Source of the DNA: Bacillota bacterium
Lineage (GTDB): Bacteria; Bacillota; Dethiobacteria; Dethiobacterales; Dethiobacteraceae
Assembly: GCA_012800215.1 (NCBI GenBank)
Contig: JAAZJT010000118.1
Coordinates: 1-14,944 of the forward strand
Length of the DNA: 14,944 bases
Direction of reading: 5' to 3'
Positions 1 through 8,525 of the stretch are shown here, one piece after another (position 1 is the first letter of the stretch; each line of letters begins with the position of its first letter). The notes under the pieces are model-generated. The model ran no database searches. It was not told where the DNA came from and saw only the letters and a list, made by a program, of their open reading frames with translations. The position numbers and the translations under genes are program-made.

Positions 1-400
1 AGCACGTTTAACCGGTAATGAAAATTTAAGCGAAATTGCCCAAAAAATAGCACAAGCCTTTGCTGCTGAAATCAAAAATATGCCGCAGGCATATACACAA
101 ATGCTTTCTGCCTTAGACTTTATGTTTGGTCCCACAGTAGAAGTGGTGATTGCCGGTGAACTGCAGGATAGTGACACTCAAAAGATGCTAAAGCAGCTGT
201 ACAGTTCCTTTATTCCCAATAAGGTAGTTTTACACCATCCTAGCGGCAGAGAACGCGCCGCCATTGAAAGCATTGCTCCTTTTACCCGGGGACAAGAACC
301 CATCGACAATAAAGCAACGGCTTATATTTGCAGGAATTTTGCCTGCCAGGCTCCTGTAACCGATGCCAATTCTCTTCTAAAAGCTCTGACCGATGTTTAA
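1..400 (+). CDS. yyaL: YyaL/DUF255 thioredoxin-domain protein, C-terminal fragment
   Basis: Only the last 132 codons are present; the open frame runs unbroken from base 2, so the gene starts left of the window and the internal ATG at 80 is not its start. The tail carries the sequence YICRNFACQAPVTD followed by a short helix, which is the usual ending of the YyaL / spermatogenesis-associated-protein-20 family, as is the preceding stretch on hydrolysis-like sugar-epimerase fold (GxxxRAAIESIAPF). Family members join an N-terminal thioredoxin-like domain to an (alpha/alpha)6 barrel; their biochemical role is not settled. The thioredoxin motif itself lies outside the window and cannot be checked. 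The gene converges on gatB and ends just before a shared hairpin terminator. Family assignment is fairly sure, function is not. Confidence 0.8.
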   Translation, partial: ARLTGNENLSEIAQKIAQAFAAEIKNMPQAYTQMLSALDFMFGPTVEVVIAGELQDSDTQKMLKQLYSSFIPNKVVLHHPSGRERAAIESIAPFTRGQEPIDNKATAYICRNFACQAPVTDANSLLKALTDV

Positions 401-424
401 AATCAATTACATACAAGTAAAAAT

Positions 425-450
425 AAAACGGATGCCTAAGCATCCGTTTT
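425..450. terminator. Bidirectional intrinsic terminator between yyaL and gatB
   Basis: A perfect 11-bp inverted repeat, AAAACGGATGC (425-435) and its complement (440-450), with a 4-base loop. Both flanks give a U-rich tail: TTTTAT on the plus strand and TTTTATTTTT on the minus strand. It overlaps the gatB stop codon by two bases. It serves the two convergent genes on either side. Confidence 0.9.
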
Positions 451-1876
451 ATAGTTTCTCACGTAAAAGTTTATTTACTAAAGCCGGGTTGGCCTTACCT
501 TTTGACAGTTTCATTACCTGGCCAACAAGGAAGCCGATGGCTTTTTCTTTACCGTTTTTATAATCCTCCACAGACTTAGGATTGTTTGCTATAACCTCGT
601 CTACTATGGCGGCCAAAGCTCCTTCATCCGTTATTTGCACCAGGCCCTTCTCTTTAACAATTTCCCCCGGCATTTTGCCACTGCTAAACATTTCCTCAAA
701 AACAGTTTTAGCAATCTTGCCACTAATAGTGCCGTTATCCTGCAGTTTAAGCAGTTCCACCAAGTGTGCCGGTGTTAATTTTGTTTCAGTGATTTCTAAG
801 CCTTCCGCGTTAAGATGCTTTGCTATCTCCCCCATTAACCAGTTAGCCATAGCTTTGGCATCGTGATAATCAGCCATTGCTGCCTCAAAAAAATCAGCCA
901 TTGCTTTGGAGGCAGTAATCACAGCAGCATCATAAGCAGGTAAACCCCACTCGGATATATACCGTGCCTGCCGGGAATCAGGCATTTCAGGCAAAGTCCG
1001 CCGAATTTCTTCTACCCACGCAGGCTCCACTATTACCGGTACTAAATCTGGGTCAGGGAAATAGCGGTAGTCATCGGCTTCTTCTTTGGAACGCATAGCA
1101 AAAGTTTTTCCTTTACTTTCATCCCAGCGGCGCGTTTCCTGCACAACCTGGCCACCTGACTCCACTATTTCTGTATGCCGTGCTACTTCATAAGCTAATC
1201 CACGTTCCACAGCTTTAAATGAGTTCATATTTTTTATCTCTGTGCGCGTGCCGAATTTTGTACTGCCAAGAGGTCTGATGGAGATATTAGCATCACAACG
1301 TAAACTTCCTTCTTCCATCTTCACATCAGACACACCGGTATATTGAATAATACTCTTTAGCTTTTCCAGATAAGCCTTGGCTTCTGCCGGTGAACGCAAA
1401 TCAGGCTCTGAAACTATCTCTATTAACGGCACTCCTGCACGATTGTAATCGGCTAAAGAATAGTCAGCAAACCCGGCATGTATTAATTTACCGGCATCTT
1501 CCTCCAGGTGCACGCGCGTAATGCCAATTTTTTTCTTTACGCCTTCTACCTCAATCTCTAAATAACCATTAACCGCAACCGGTAAATCATATTGAGATGT
1601 TTGATAAGCTTTGGGCAAATCAGGATAAAAGTAGTTTTTGCGATCAAACTTGGAGAACCGCGGTATTTCGCAATTTAAGGCCAGAGCTGCCTTAATGGCA
1701 AACTCCACTGCGCGTTTATTTAAAACAGGCAGCGCTCCCGGAAACCCCAGGCAAACAGGGCAAACATGGGTATTAGCATCTTTACCAAACTCCGTGGGGC
1801 AGCTGCAGAAAATTTTTGTTTTTGTTGCTAATTCCACATGAACCTCTAAACCTATTACTGTTTCATATTTTCTCAT
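449..1876 (-). CDS. gatB: Asp/Glu-tRNA amidotransferase subunit B (GatB)
   Basis: GatB is the kinase/transamidase subunit of GatCAB. It phosphorylates mischarged Glu-tRNA(Gln) or Asp-tRNA(Asn) with ATP and transfers ammonia from GatA to give Gln-tRNA(Gln) or Asn-tRNA(Asn) in the cytoplasm. The 475-residue length is normal. Visible marks are the N-terminal GLEVHVEL, the metal-binding cysteines C24, C26, C39 and C42, HLEEDAGK near 123-130, the RAGVPLIEIVSEPD block near 146-159, and a YqeY-like helical tail from about residue 330. The ATG at 1876 is supported by a G-rich Shine-Dalgarno site about 12 bases upstream. The start lies inside the end of gatA (14-base overlap), so translation is probably coupled. 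Last gene of gatCAB; transcription ends at the hairpin over its stop codon. Confidence 0.97.
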   Translation of the reverse strand: MRKYETVIGLEVHVELATKTKIFCSCPTEFGKDANTHVCPVCLGFPGALPVLNKRAVEFAIKAALALNCEIPRFSKFDRKNYFYPDLPKAYQTSQYDLPVAVNGYLEIEVEGVKKKIGITRVHLEEDAGKLIHAGFADYSLADYNRAGVPLIEIVSEPDLRSPAEAKAYLEKLKSIIQYTGVSDVKMEEGSLRCDANISIRPLGSTKFGTRTEIKNMNSFKAVERGLAYEVARHTEIVESGGQVVQETRRWDESKGKTFAMRSKEEADDYRYFPDPDLVPVIVEPAWVEEIRRTLPEMPDSRQARYISEWGLPAYDAAVITASKAMADFFEAAMADYHDAKAMANWLMGEIAKHLNAEGLEITETKLTPAHLVELLKLQDNGTISGKIAKTVFEEMFSSGKMPGEIVKEKGLVQITDEGALAAIVDEVIANNPKSVEDYKNGKEKAIGFLVGQVMKLSKGKANPALVNKLLREKL

Positions 1877-3344
1877 GCACAGCGCCCCCTTTAGCTGTTA
1901 AAGTAGGTTTTTTCTTCGGCAAACCGCTATTTTGTTCGTAGGCATGTGCCACGCGTAAAATTGTCCCTTCAGCAAAAGGTTTGCCTATCAGCTGCATCCC
2001 CACAGGCAGGCCATCAACATAGCCGCAGGGCACGGAAATTGCCGGCAAACCAGCCATATTTGTAGGAACAGTACAAATATCATTTAAATACATTGAGACT
2101 AAGTCTCTAACCGCGCCTTGTTTAAAAGGAAGGCCGAGTGTTGTAGGTGTTAGAATTACATCATACTTGGCAAAAGCCTTATCAAAATCTTCCTTGATTA
2201 GTGTCCGTACTTTCAGTGCTTTTACAAAGTAGGCATCATAATTATCGGAGCTTAGGACATATGTACCCAGGATAATACGACGCTTAACTTCAGGTCCAAA
2301 ACCTGCACTGCGTGTTTTCTCGTAAAGTTCCTGTAAATTATCGGCTTCTGCCTGAAAACCATACTGTACACCGTCAAAACGGGCTAAATTACTGGAAGCT
2401 TCTGCAGGAGCAATTATGTAGTAGGCAGGAATACCAAATTCTGAATGGGGCAAAGATATCTCCTCAGCTACCGCTCCCAATGATTCCAGCACTGCGATGG
2501 CTTTATGTACATTAGCCTTAACATCAGCATTAATTCCTTCCACAAAATATTCCTTGGGAATACCTATTTTCAAACCTTTAACGTTACCATCTAAAAAAGT
2601 TGTATAATCAGGGGCTGCCAGATTGGCAGAAGTACTGTCACGGGGATCATATTTGGCGATGACATTCATCACCAAAGCACAATCGCGAACATCCTTAGTA
2701 AAGGAACCAATCTGATCAAGGGAAGAAGCAAAAGGAATAAGACCATAGCGGGAAACTCGTCCATAAGTGGGCTTGAGGCCAACAACTCCGCAAAATGCAG
2801 CCGGTTGGCGAACAGAGCCTGCCGTATCAGAACCAAGAGCAAAAAATACCTCCTCAGCTGCAACTGCAGCTGCTGAGCCGCCACTGGAGCCGCCGGGAAC
2901 ACTCTCCAAATCCCAGGGGTTGCAAGTTGTGAAAAAGGCTGAGTTTTCAGTGGAAGAACCCATAGCAAACTCATCTAAGTTTGTTTTACCCAGCAAAATA
3001 CTGCCGGCATTTTCTAACAACTCCGCTACTGTGGCATCATAGGGTGGAATAAAATTATGTAACATTTTCGATGAACAGGTTGTTCTGATTCCCTTGGTAC
3101 AGATATTATCTTTCAGTGCCATGGGGACACCGGCCAGCGGGCCAACTTCTTCACCATTAAACCGTTTGGCATCAATCTGCGCTGCTTTGGCCAAAGCGGC
3201 TTCCCTTGTCTGTGTAACAAAAGCTTTTACCGTATCCTCCACCGCATCAATGCGTGCCAAGGCCGCTTCCGTAACTTCCCGGGCACTGATTTCTTTTTTT
3301 GCCAACTTGTCCACAATTTCTGCTAGTGTAAACTGTGTAAGCAT
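1863..3344 (-). CDS. gatA: Asp/Glu-tRNA amidotransferase subunit A (GatA)
   Basis: GatA is the amidase-signature subunit that hydrolyses glutamine and channels ammonia to GatB. At 493 residues it is full length. By alignment to the known Lys/cis-Ser/Ser triad, the catalytic residues are K78 (in ALKDN), S153 (in GGSSGGS) and S177 (nucleophile, in GSDTAGSVRQPA), with the RYGLIPFASSLDQIG block after them. One unusual point: the oxyanion-loop motif reads DTAGS where GatA proteins normally have DTGGS (Ala175). Allophanate hydrolases of the same superfamily carry DTAGS, so the change is probably tolerated. The ATG at 3344 has a near-perfect AAGGAGG Shine-Dalgarno site seven bases upstream, which overlaps the gatC stop. 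Co-transcribed with gatC and gatB. Confidence 0.97.
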   Translation of the reverse strand: MLTQFTLAEIVDKLAKKEISAREVTEAALARIDAVEDTVKAFVTQTREAALAKAAQIDAKRFNGEEVGPLAGVPMALKDNICTKGIRTTCSSKMLHNFIPPYDATVAELLENAGSILLGKTNLDEFAMGSSTENSAFFTTCNPWDLESVPGGSSGGSAAAVAAEEVFFALGSDTAGSVRQPAAFCGVVGLKPTYGRVSRYGLIPFASSLDQIGSFTKDVRDCALVMNVIAKYDPRDSTSANLAAPDYTTFLDGNVKGLKIGIPKEYFVEGINADVKANVHKAIAVLESLGAVAEEISLPHSEFGIPAYYIIAPAEASSNLARFDGVQYGFQAEADNLQELYEKTRSAGFGPEVKRRIILGTYVLSSDNYDAYFVKALKVRTLIKEDFDKAFAKYDVILTPTTLGLPFKQGAVRDLVSMYLNDICTVPTNMAGLPAISVPCGYVDGLPVGMQLIGKPFAEGTILRVAHAYEQNSGLPKKKPTLTAKGGAVHEKI

Positions 3345-3356
3345 TTATAAGCCTCC

Positions 3357-3644
3357 TTAATCAATAACACGCGGCACGCGAAACATTCCGTCTTCTGTTT
3401 CCGGCGCATTAGCCAGCGCCTCTTCGCGTGGCAGACAAAGATGCGTTTCATCTTCACGGAAGACATTCTGCAGCGGTAATACATGTACTGTTGGTAAAAC
3501 ATCCTCTGTGTCAAGATGATCCAGATTTTCGATATATGTAAGAACACGATTTAACTCCTCAGTATATTGCTCAGTTTCTGCTTCGCTCAATTTCAGCTTT
3601 GCCAGGTTTGCTACATGGGCTACATCATTTTTGCCAATTTTCAT
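3357..3644 (-). CDS. gatC: Asp/Glu-tRNA amidotransferase subunit C (GatC)
   Basis: GatC is the small subunit that wraps around GatA and stabilises the GatA-GatB contact. The 95-residue length fits the family. It starts with the characteristic DVAHVANLAKLKLSE helix, continues with EELNRVLTYIENLDHLDTEDVLPT, and ends with DGMFRVPRVID, the typical C-terminus of GatC. The ATG at 3644 follows a strong GGGGAGGG Shine-Dalgarno site. First gene of the gatCAB operon: 12 bases separate its stop from the gatA start, and a strong promoter lies about 50 bases upstream. Confidence 0.96.
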   Translation of the reverse strand: MKIGKNDVAHVANLAKLKLSEAETEQYTEELNRVLTYIENLDHLDTEDVLPTVHVLPLQNVFREDETHLCLPREEALANAPETEDGMFRVPRVID

Positions 3645-3694
3645 CGCCTAACCCTCCCCTATCATACTAAATCTTTGCAAAAATCTATGGGCAA

Positions 3695-3723
3695 ATTATA
3701 CCATAATCATCACTGCCGGACAA
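3695..3723 (-). promoter_or_regulatory. Extended -10 sigma-A promoter for gatCAB
   Basis: On the minus strand TTGTCC (3718-3723) is followed by exactly 17 bases and a perfect TATAAT (3695-3700) preceded by TGG, an extended -10. Transcription should start near 3688, giving a leader of roughly 45 bases before gatC. The rest of the 199-base ligA-gatC gap shows no clear terminator, so some ligA read-through into gatCAB is possible. Confidence 0.85.
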
Positions 3724-3843
3724 CTTCTGCTCCTCTCGCGGCCGGTTCATTTTTTCTTTACTTAAATTATTTTTGCAGACGGCATAGGCTGAAAAACAGC
3801 AATAATGCACAGTAAAAGACTTTTTAGAAACTGAGATTATTGC

Positions 3844-5844
3844 CTACTGCATTTTTAGCAGTTCCAGCAAAGCCGCTTCATCTATAACCTTTACTCCCAG
3901 CTGCAGGGCTTTTGCCAATTTACTGCCAGCCTTTTCTCCCGCCACCACGTAATCAGTTTTTTTACTCACGCTGCCGGTTACTTTACCGCCTGCTGCTTCT
4001 ATCATTTGTGCAGCTTCTTCACGGCTGTAGGTAGGTAAAGTCCCTGTTAAAACAAATACCTTGCCCTGCAGTAATTGAGGTTGCTTTGCTTCAGTTTGCC
4101 GGAAGTTTAAGCCTGCTGCACGCAAACGTGTAATCAGTTCCTGAGTCGCAGGCAGAGCAAAAAAATCAGTAATGCTGGCAGCAATTTTGGGTCCAATTTC
4201 CGGCACTTGTGCCAACTCCTCTCTACTGGCTGACATCAAAGCATCCAAAGAACCAAAATGGCTCGCCAACAGTTTTGCTGTGCGCGCACCGACAAAACGG
4301 ATACCTAATGCATGAAGCAAACGCCACAGCGGCTGTTTTTTGCTTTTTTCAATGGCATTAATCAGATTATCAACCGATTTGTCTGCCTGACGTTCTAAAG
4401 TTATTAAAACGTCCCTTTTCTGCGGCAAAAGATAAATATCAGCCACATCTTTAATCAGCCCGGCTGAAATTAACTGCTGCGCCACAGCAGGGCCCAGCCC
4501 CTCAATATCCATGGCTCCCCTGGCAGCAAAATGCACAATTTTTTCTAATTCCTGTGCCGGACACTGCGGGTTAAAACAACGCAGTGCCACCTCATCCGGT
4601 AGACGCTTTACAGAACTGCCGCAAGCAGGGCAATTTGTTGGCATGGAAAAAGGTTTTTCCTCACCACTGCGTTTAGCTTTAATTACTTCCACCACTTCGG
4701 GAATAATTTCCCCCGCTTTTTGAATCAGTACATAATCACCGATGCGAACATCTTTTTCCCGCAGGATATCTTCATTATGCAGGCTAGCCCGCTTTACAAC
4801 CGTACCAGCCAATTTAACCGGTTCCAGTTCAGCAATGGGTGTCAGCGTGCCGATTCTGCCTACCTGTACCGTGATGCCCAAAACCTTTGTTTCTGCTTGC
4901 TCCGCCGGAAACTTATAAGCAATAGCCCAGCGCGGGCTTTTAGCAGTTGTGCCCAGCTGCTCCTGCAAGGCAAGACTATTGATTTTAATCACCAGACCAT
5001 CTATATCAAAGGGCAGTTCATGACGTTTTTCGCGCCAGCTTTCACAGTAGTCCACTACTTCTTCCAGGCTATGGGCAATCTTAAAGTAAGGATTAATGCG
5101 CAAGCCTAAATCCTGCATCGCCAGAAGTGCTTCGTAGTGTGTGCCAGGTGTTAAATCCGGTGCATAACCTAAAGCATAGGTTATCATCTCCAAATGGCGC
5201 TCAGCTGCCACTTTAGGATCAAGCTGGCGCAAACTTCCCGCTGCAGCATTACGGGGATTAGCAAATAATGTTTGTCCCTGTGCTTCCCTTTCTTCATTAA
5301 GCGCTAAAAATGCTGCACGCGGCATATAAACTTCGCCCCGGACCTCTATTGTATATGGCCGCCGTAAACGCAGCGGAATACTGTGAACGGTACGCAGGTT
5401 ATGGGTTATATCTTCCCCCACTTCACCATTACCACGGGTTGAGCCACGTACCAGTACGCCATTTTCATATTGTAGTGATACAGCAAGTCCATCAATTTTT
5501 AGTTCAATTACAAATTCCAATTCCGCTGTTGGTACGAGATTTTTTGCCCTGCGTACAAAATCACGCAAATCATTTAAGTTTTGGGCATTATCTAAGGAAA
5601 GCATCGGTACACGATGCACAACTTGCGCAAATTTTGCCTGTGGCTGGCCACCCACTCGCTGGGTAGGTGAATCGGGAGTGATTAAATCAGGAAATTGCCT
5701 TTCCAATTCCACTAACTGCTGCATTAGTTTGTCAAAAGCGGTATCAGAAATTTGCGGATCATCAAGAACGTGGTAGCGATAATTATGCTCATTAATTTCT
5801 TGTCGAAGCTGTTCTATCTGGGCTAGAGCCTCTTCCCTTTTCAT
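3844..5844 (-). CDS. ligA: NAD-dependent DNA ligase (LigA)
   Basis: LigA seals nicks in duplex DNA using NAD+ during replication and repair. From the chosen ATG it has 666 residues, the usual bacterial length. Domains in order are: the Ia NAD-binding region (YRYHVLDDPQISD); the adenylation domain with KIDG (active lysine about K116) and EVRGEVYMP; the OB fold; a four-cysteine zinc finger (about C405, C408, C423, C428); helix-hairpin-helix repeats; and a BRCT domain from about 591 to the end (GKVFVLTGTLPTYS...). A GTG three codons upstream (5853) is also open, but GAGGTG sits six bases before the ATG at 5844 and spans that GTG, so the ATG is preferred. pcrA ends 10 bases upstream, so the two are probably co-transcribed and coupled. 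Confidence 0.97.
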   Translation of the reverse strand: MKREEALAQIEQLRQEINEHNYRYHVLDDPQISDTAFDKLMQQLVELERQFPDLITPDSPTQRVGGQPQAKFAQVVHRVPMLSLDNAQNLNDLRDFVRRAKNLVPTAELEFVIELKIDGLAVSLQYENGVLVRGSTRGNGEVGEDITHNLRTVHSIPLRLRRPYTIEVRGEVYMPRAAFLALNEEREAQGQTLFANPRNAAAGSLRQLDPKVAAERHLEMITYALGYAPDLTPGTHYEALLAMQDLGLRINPYFKIAHSLEEVVDYCESWREKRHELPFDIDGLVIKINSLALQEQLGTTAKSPRWAIAYKFPAEQAETKVLGITVQVGRIGTLTPIAELEPVKLAGTVVKRASLHNEDILREKDVRIGDYVLIQKAGEIIPEVVEVIKAKRSGEEKPFSMPTNCPACGSSVKRLPDEVALRCFNPQCPAQELEKIVHFAARGAMDIEGLGPAVAQQLISAGLIKDVADIYLLPQKRDVLITLERQADKSVDNLINAIEKSKKQPLWRLLHALGIRFVGARTAKLLASHFGSLDALMSASREELAQVPEIGPKIAASITDFFALPATQELITRLRAAGLNFRQTEAKQPQLLQGKVFVLTGTLPTYSREEAAQMIEAAGGKVTGSVSKKTDYVVAGEKAGSKLAKALQLGVKVIDEAALLELLKMQ

Positions 5845-5850
5845 TAAAGG

Positions 5851-5856
5851 CACCTC
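5851..5856 (-). promoter_or_regulatory. ligA ribosome binding site overlapping the pcrA stop
   Basis: GAGGTG on the minus strand, six bases before the ATG at 5844. It overlaps the pcrA TGA and contains the alternative in-frame GTG, so it decides the ligA start in favour of the ATG and suggests that ligA translation follows pcrA termination. Confidence 0.65.
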
Positions 5857-7978
5857 ACTTTATTTTACGTAAAGGAGCATAACGGGCTATTACTTTTTTT
5901 ATCCCCAATGCTGGAAAATAAATTGTTAAAACAATATCGCCGTCACTAAGTGTATCAACGCCGCGTACTTCACCGGCTCCCCATTTGGCATGTTCTACCT
6001 TATCACCGGCAGTCAACTTTTCAGCCTCGCCAGGAGTGGGTGTAAAAGTAGTCTGTTGTGGTATTTCTTTTTGCATCCCCAAAACTGAGGCAGGTATTTC
6101 CCCTAAAAAGCGTGAAGGCAAATTTTGCATTGTTGTTCCAAAAATATTACGGCGATGCGCATATGTTAAATATAGCCTCTCTTTAGCCCGTGTAATGCCT
6201 ACATAGCATAATCGCCTTTCCTCTTCTACACCGTCGGCTGTTTCCAGAGAACGTACGTGGGGGAAAAGGCCTTCCTCCATACCAGCCATAAAAACTACGG
6301 GGAATTCAAGACCTTTGGCAGCATGCAGTGTCATTAAAATAACACGTGGCTGATCTTCCTCATCTAAAGTATCCAAATCAGTAATTAAGGCCAGTTGTGT
6401 TAAAAAATCTGTTAAATTTGGTTCTGCTGTGCTTTGCATATATTCTTGTGCTACTGTAATAAATTCGCGTAAGTTTTCTGCACGGCTGTGAGCTTCTTCC
6501 GTCCCTTCCGCCTGTAATTCATCGATATAACCGCTTTGCACCATTACCTGTTCCGTTAATTCATCTACTCCTAAGTATGCCCGCATTTTAGCTAAGTTTT
6601 CCAATAAATGATAGAATTTGTCCACTTTTTTCAGGGCTGCAGTTCCTAATCCTGCAGCAGCTGCCTGCGGCAGGATCTGAAAAATAGGATTGTTTTTTTC
6701 CGCGGCCAGAGCTTGCAAACGTGACACTGTTGTATTGCCGATACCGCGGCGCGGCACATTAATAATCCGCAGTAAACTAATATCGTCGGCGGGATTGTCA
6801 AGCACACGCAAATAAGCAAGAATATCTTTTACTTCCCGACGTTCCCAGAAACGTACACCGCCCACCATCTGATAAGCAATATTCTCACGTACCAAAGCAT
6901 CTTCTAAAGCACGCGACTGGGCATTGGTACGGTAGAGTACGGCAAATTGTTCATACTTACTGGAAAGAGAACGTATTTCTGCGGCAATGAAGCGTGCTTC
7001 CTGATGTTCATCGGCTGCAGGCTGTACTACCACCGGTTCCCCTTTACCTTTGCCTGTCCAAAGTCTTTTTTCTTTTCGGCCCGTATTATTTCTCACCACA
7101 TGATATGCAGCTTCTAAAATATTACCGGTGGAGCGGTAATTTTCTTCCAGCTTGATTACTGTAGCGTCGGGCCAGTCCCGTTCAAATTCCAGGATATTGC
7201 GTATATCTGCACCGCGAAACTGGTAAATTGACTGATCATCATCACCCACAACACACAAGTTCCGATGTGCACCTGCTAACCTGAGTATAATTTCATACTG
7301 TACTCTATTGGTATCCTGATATTCATCGACCAGAATATAGCGGAATTTCTGCTGATAGTGATCTAAAACCTCGGGATGGTCACGGAATAATCTCACCACA
7401 TAGAGCAGCAAATCATCAAAATCCAGGGCATTATTTAAGCGCAGCTTTTCCTGATAAGATTTATAGACACGAGCAATGGTGCGCGTATAAAAATCAGCAG
7501 CTTCTTCAGCATAAAGGTTTTCCTCAATCATTTCATTCTTTGCTCTGCTAATAGCAGAAAGTATTGCCCGTGGTTTAAAGCGGGAACTATCCAGATTGAG
7601 ATCCTTCATGATATTGCGTACTAAAGTCAACTGGTCTGCATCATCATAAATAACAAAAGAGCTTGTTAGTCCTAATAATGCTGCATTCTCACGAATAATC
7701 CGCACAGACGCCGCATGAAAAGTAGAAACCCACATGCCTTGTACTGTACCTACCAATTGAGCAACACGTGTTCGCATCTCTGCCGCTGCTTTATTGGTAA
7801 ATGTCAGTGCCAGTATCTCCCAGGGTTTAGCCAGTTTTTGTTCTATCAGATAGGCTATGCGGCGTGTAATTACCCTTGTTTTGCCGCTACCTGCACCGGC
7901 TAAAATTAAGAGCGGGCCTTCTACACATTCCACGGCTTGGCGTTGTTGCTCATTTAAATCAGTTGCAATTTCTGTCAT
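5855..7978 (-). CDS. pcrA: ATP-dependent 3'-5' DNA helicase PcrA (UvrD/Rep family)
   Basis: PcrA is the superfamily 1A helicase of Gram-positive bacteria, used in nucleotide-excision repair, replication restart and removal of recombinase from DNA. Helicase motifs in order are: Walker A AGAGSGKT (about residues 27-34); Walker B DEYQDTN; GDDDQSIYQFRGAD; an ENYRSTGNILEAA block; TLHAAKGLEFPVVF; and YVGITRAKERLYL. A C-terminal Tudor-like domain follows (AGDKVEHAKWGAGEV...). Length is about 707 residues, slightly short of the roughly 740 of Bacillus PcrA. The start is ambiguous: the frame opens with an ATG at 7990, but that ATG runs into the GGAGG that best serves the ATG at 7978 (5-base spacing); the ATG at 7981 is the third option. 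It lies upstream of ligA and downstream of the yerC-like gene and its terminator. Confidence 0.96.
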   Translation of the reverse strand: MTEIATDLNEQQRQAVECVEGPLLILAGAGSGKTRVITRRIAYLIEQKLAKPWEILALTFTNKAAAEMRTRVAQLVGTVQGMWVSTFHAASVRIIRENAALLGLTSSFVIYDDADQLTLVRNIMKDLNLDSSRFKPRAILSAISRAKNEMIEENLYAEEAADFYTRTIARVYKSYQEKLRLNNALDFDDLLLYVVRLFRDHPEVLDHYQQKFRYILVDEYQDTNRVQYEIILRLAGAHRNLCVVGDDDQSIYQFRGADIRNILEFERDWPDATVIKLEENYRSTGNILEAAYHVVRNNTGRKEKRLWTGKGKGEPVVVQPAADEHQEARFIAAEIRSLSSKYEQFAVLYRTNAQSRALEDALVRENIAYQMVGGVRFWERREVKDILAYLRVLDNPADDISLLRIINVPRRGIGNTTVSRLQALAAEKNNPIFQILPQAAAAGLGTAALKKVDKFYHLLENLAKMRAYLGVDELTEQVMVQSGYIDELQAEGTEEAHSRAENLREFITVAQEYMQSTAEPNLTDFLTQLALITDLDTLDEEDQPRVILMTLHAAKGLEFPVVFMAGMEEGLFPHVRSLETADGVEEERRLCYVGITRAKERLYLTYAHRRNIFGTTMQNLPSRFLGEIPASVLGMQKEIPQQTTFTPTPGEAEKLTAGDKVEHAKWGAGEVRGVDTLSDGDIVLTIYFPALGIKKVIARYAPLRKIK

Positions 7979-7983
7979 CATTG

Positions 7984-7988
7984 CCTCC
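7984..7988 (-). promoter_or_regulatory. pcrA ribosome binding site deciding the start
   Basis: GGAGG on the minus strand lies 5 bases before the ATG at 7978 and 2 bases before the ATG at 7981. It overlaps the third base of the ATG at 7990, which has no Shine-Dalgarno site of its own. This favours a start at 7978. Confidence 0.55.
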
Positions 7989-8044
7989 ATATATCTGCTT
8001 AAATACTACAAGCTTGCTGCAGCAGCAAAAAGCCTGACCAGCAG

Positions 8045-8053
8045 CTTATAACA
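8045..8053 (-). promoter_or_regulatory. Possible extended -10 element for pcrA
   Basis: On the minus strand the sequence TGTTATAAG has the form TGn plus a 5-of-6 match to TATAAT, just after the yerC terminator and about 65 bases upstream of pcrA. No convincing -35 is seen at the right distance. It is the best candidate in the 126-base gap, but weak. Confidence 0.3.
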
Positions 8054-8058
8054 GTAGA

Positions 8059-8081
8059 AAAAGCAGTTCTTTACTGCTTTT
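8059..8081 (-). terminator. Intrinsic terminator after the yerC-like gene
   Basis: A perfect 9-bp inverted repeat (AAAAGCAGT at 8059-8067 with its complement at 8073-8081) and a 5-base loop. On the minus strand the stem ends in a run of five T. It lies 24 bases after the yerC stop and should separate that gene from pcrA-ligA. Confidence 0.8.
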
Positions 8082-8104
8082 CTTATCAAGGGAAAACTAT
8101 ATTG

Positions 8105-8410
8105 TTATTCATTAGTAAGCTTCTGACATAAACGCTCTAATACCAGCCTATAGCCGCCCGCTCCATATTGCAAATAGCGCTTTATACGGCTAATGGTAGC
8201 TGTACTAGCTCCCGTTTCCTGTTCAATTTGCTGGTAAGTCATTCCATCATGCAGCATTTTTGCCACCAACAAACGCTGTGCCAAAGCTTTAATTTCACCG
8301 ATTGTACATATATCTTCGAAAAACCGGTAACATTCCTCTTCAGTTTCCAACAGTAAAATTGCCTCAAAAAGTAAATCTATACTTTCATCCTTAAATACAG
8401 GGTCAGCCAC
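8105..8410 (-). CDS. yerC: YerC/YecD family TrpR-like transcriptional regulator
   Basis: A 101-residue protein matching the YerC/YecD family of the TrpR superfamily: an acidic N-terminal helix (DLLFEAILLLETEEECYRFF), the EIKALAQRLLVAKML helix, then a helix-turn-helix MTYQQIEQETGASTATISRIKR and the family tail YLQYGAGGYRLVLERL. It should bind DNA as a dimer. Targets and ligand are not established for the family, and the sequence does not show them. It begins with GTG at 8410, supported by GGAGGTGG placed seven bases upstream. In Bacillus a yerC gene also lies in the pcrA-ligA neighbourhood, which supports the name. It is divergent from the GNAT gene and has its own terminator. No palindromic operator was recognised near it. 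Confidence 0.9.
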   Translation of the reverse strand: MADPVFKDESIDLLFEAILLLETEEECYRFFEDICTIGEIKALAQRLLVAKMLHDGMTYQQIEQETGASTATISRIKRYLQYGAGGYRLVLERLCQKLTNE

Positions 8411-8496
8411 AATTCCACCTCCAAAGCTTACCTGTTTCTAATTCGTGATAAACATAATATTTTCCTTCCTTGCTGCTTAAATCTTAGCGGAATCTC

Positions 8497-8525
8497 TTCA
8501 AAAATCAGGAATTACCTGGTAAAAT
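8497..8525 (+). promoter_or_regulatory. Probable promoter of the GNAT gene
   Basis: TTCAAA (8497-8502), 17 bases, then TAAAAT (8520-8525) preceded by TGG (extended -10). The start codon of the acetyltransferase is about 30 bases downstream, after an AAGGAG site. It lies in the 146-base divergent gap with yerC. No equally good minus-strand promoter for yerC was found there. Confidence 0.55.

Noticed and set aside
2669..2974. A 101-codon minus-strand frame overlapping gatA in another frame.
   Set aside because: It covers the gatA catalytic region; its leucine-rich translation is a frame-shift shadow of the amidase signature, and gatA itself is intact.
3645..3843. Possible ligA terminator in the ligA-gatC gap.
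   Set aside because: Only a 4-bp GCTG/CAGC hairpin around five T and a very short AAAAG/CTTTT repeat were seen; neither has a stable stem followed by a U-tract.
4720..5109. A 129-codon plus-strand frame inside ligA.
   Set aside because: It is antisense to conserved ligase sequence (zinc finger and OB-fold region), with no recognisable domain or start signal.
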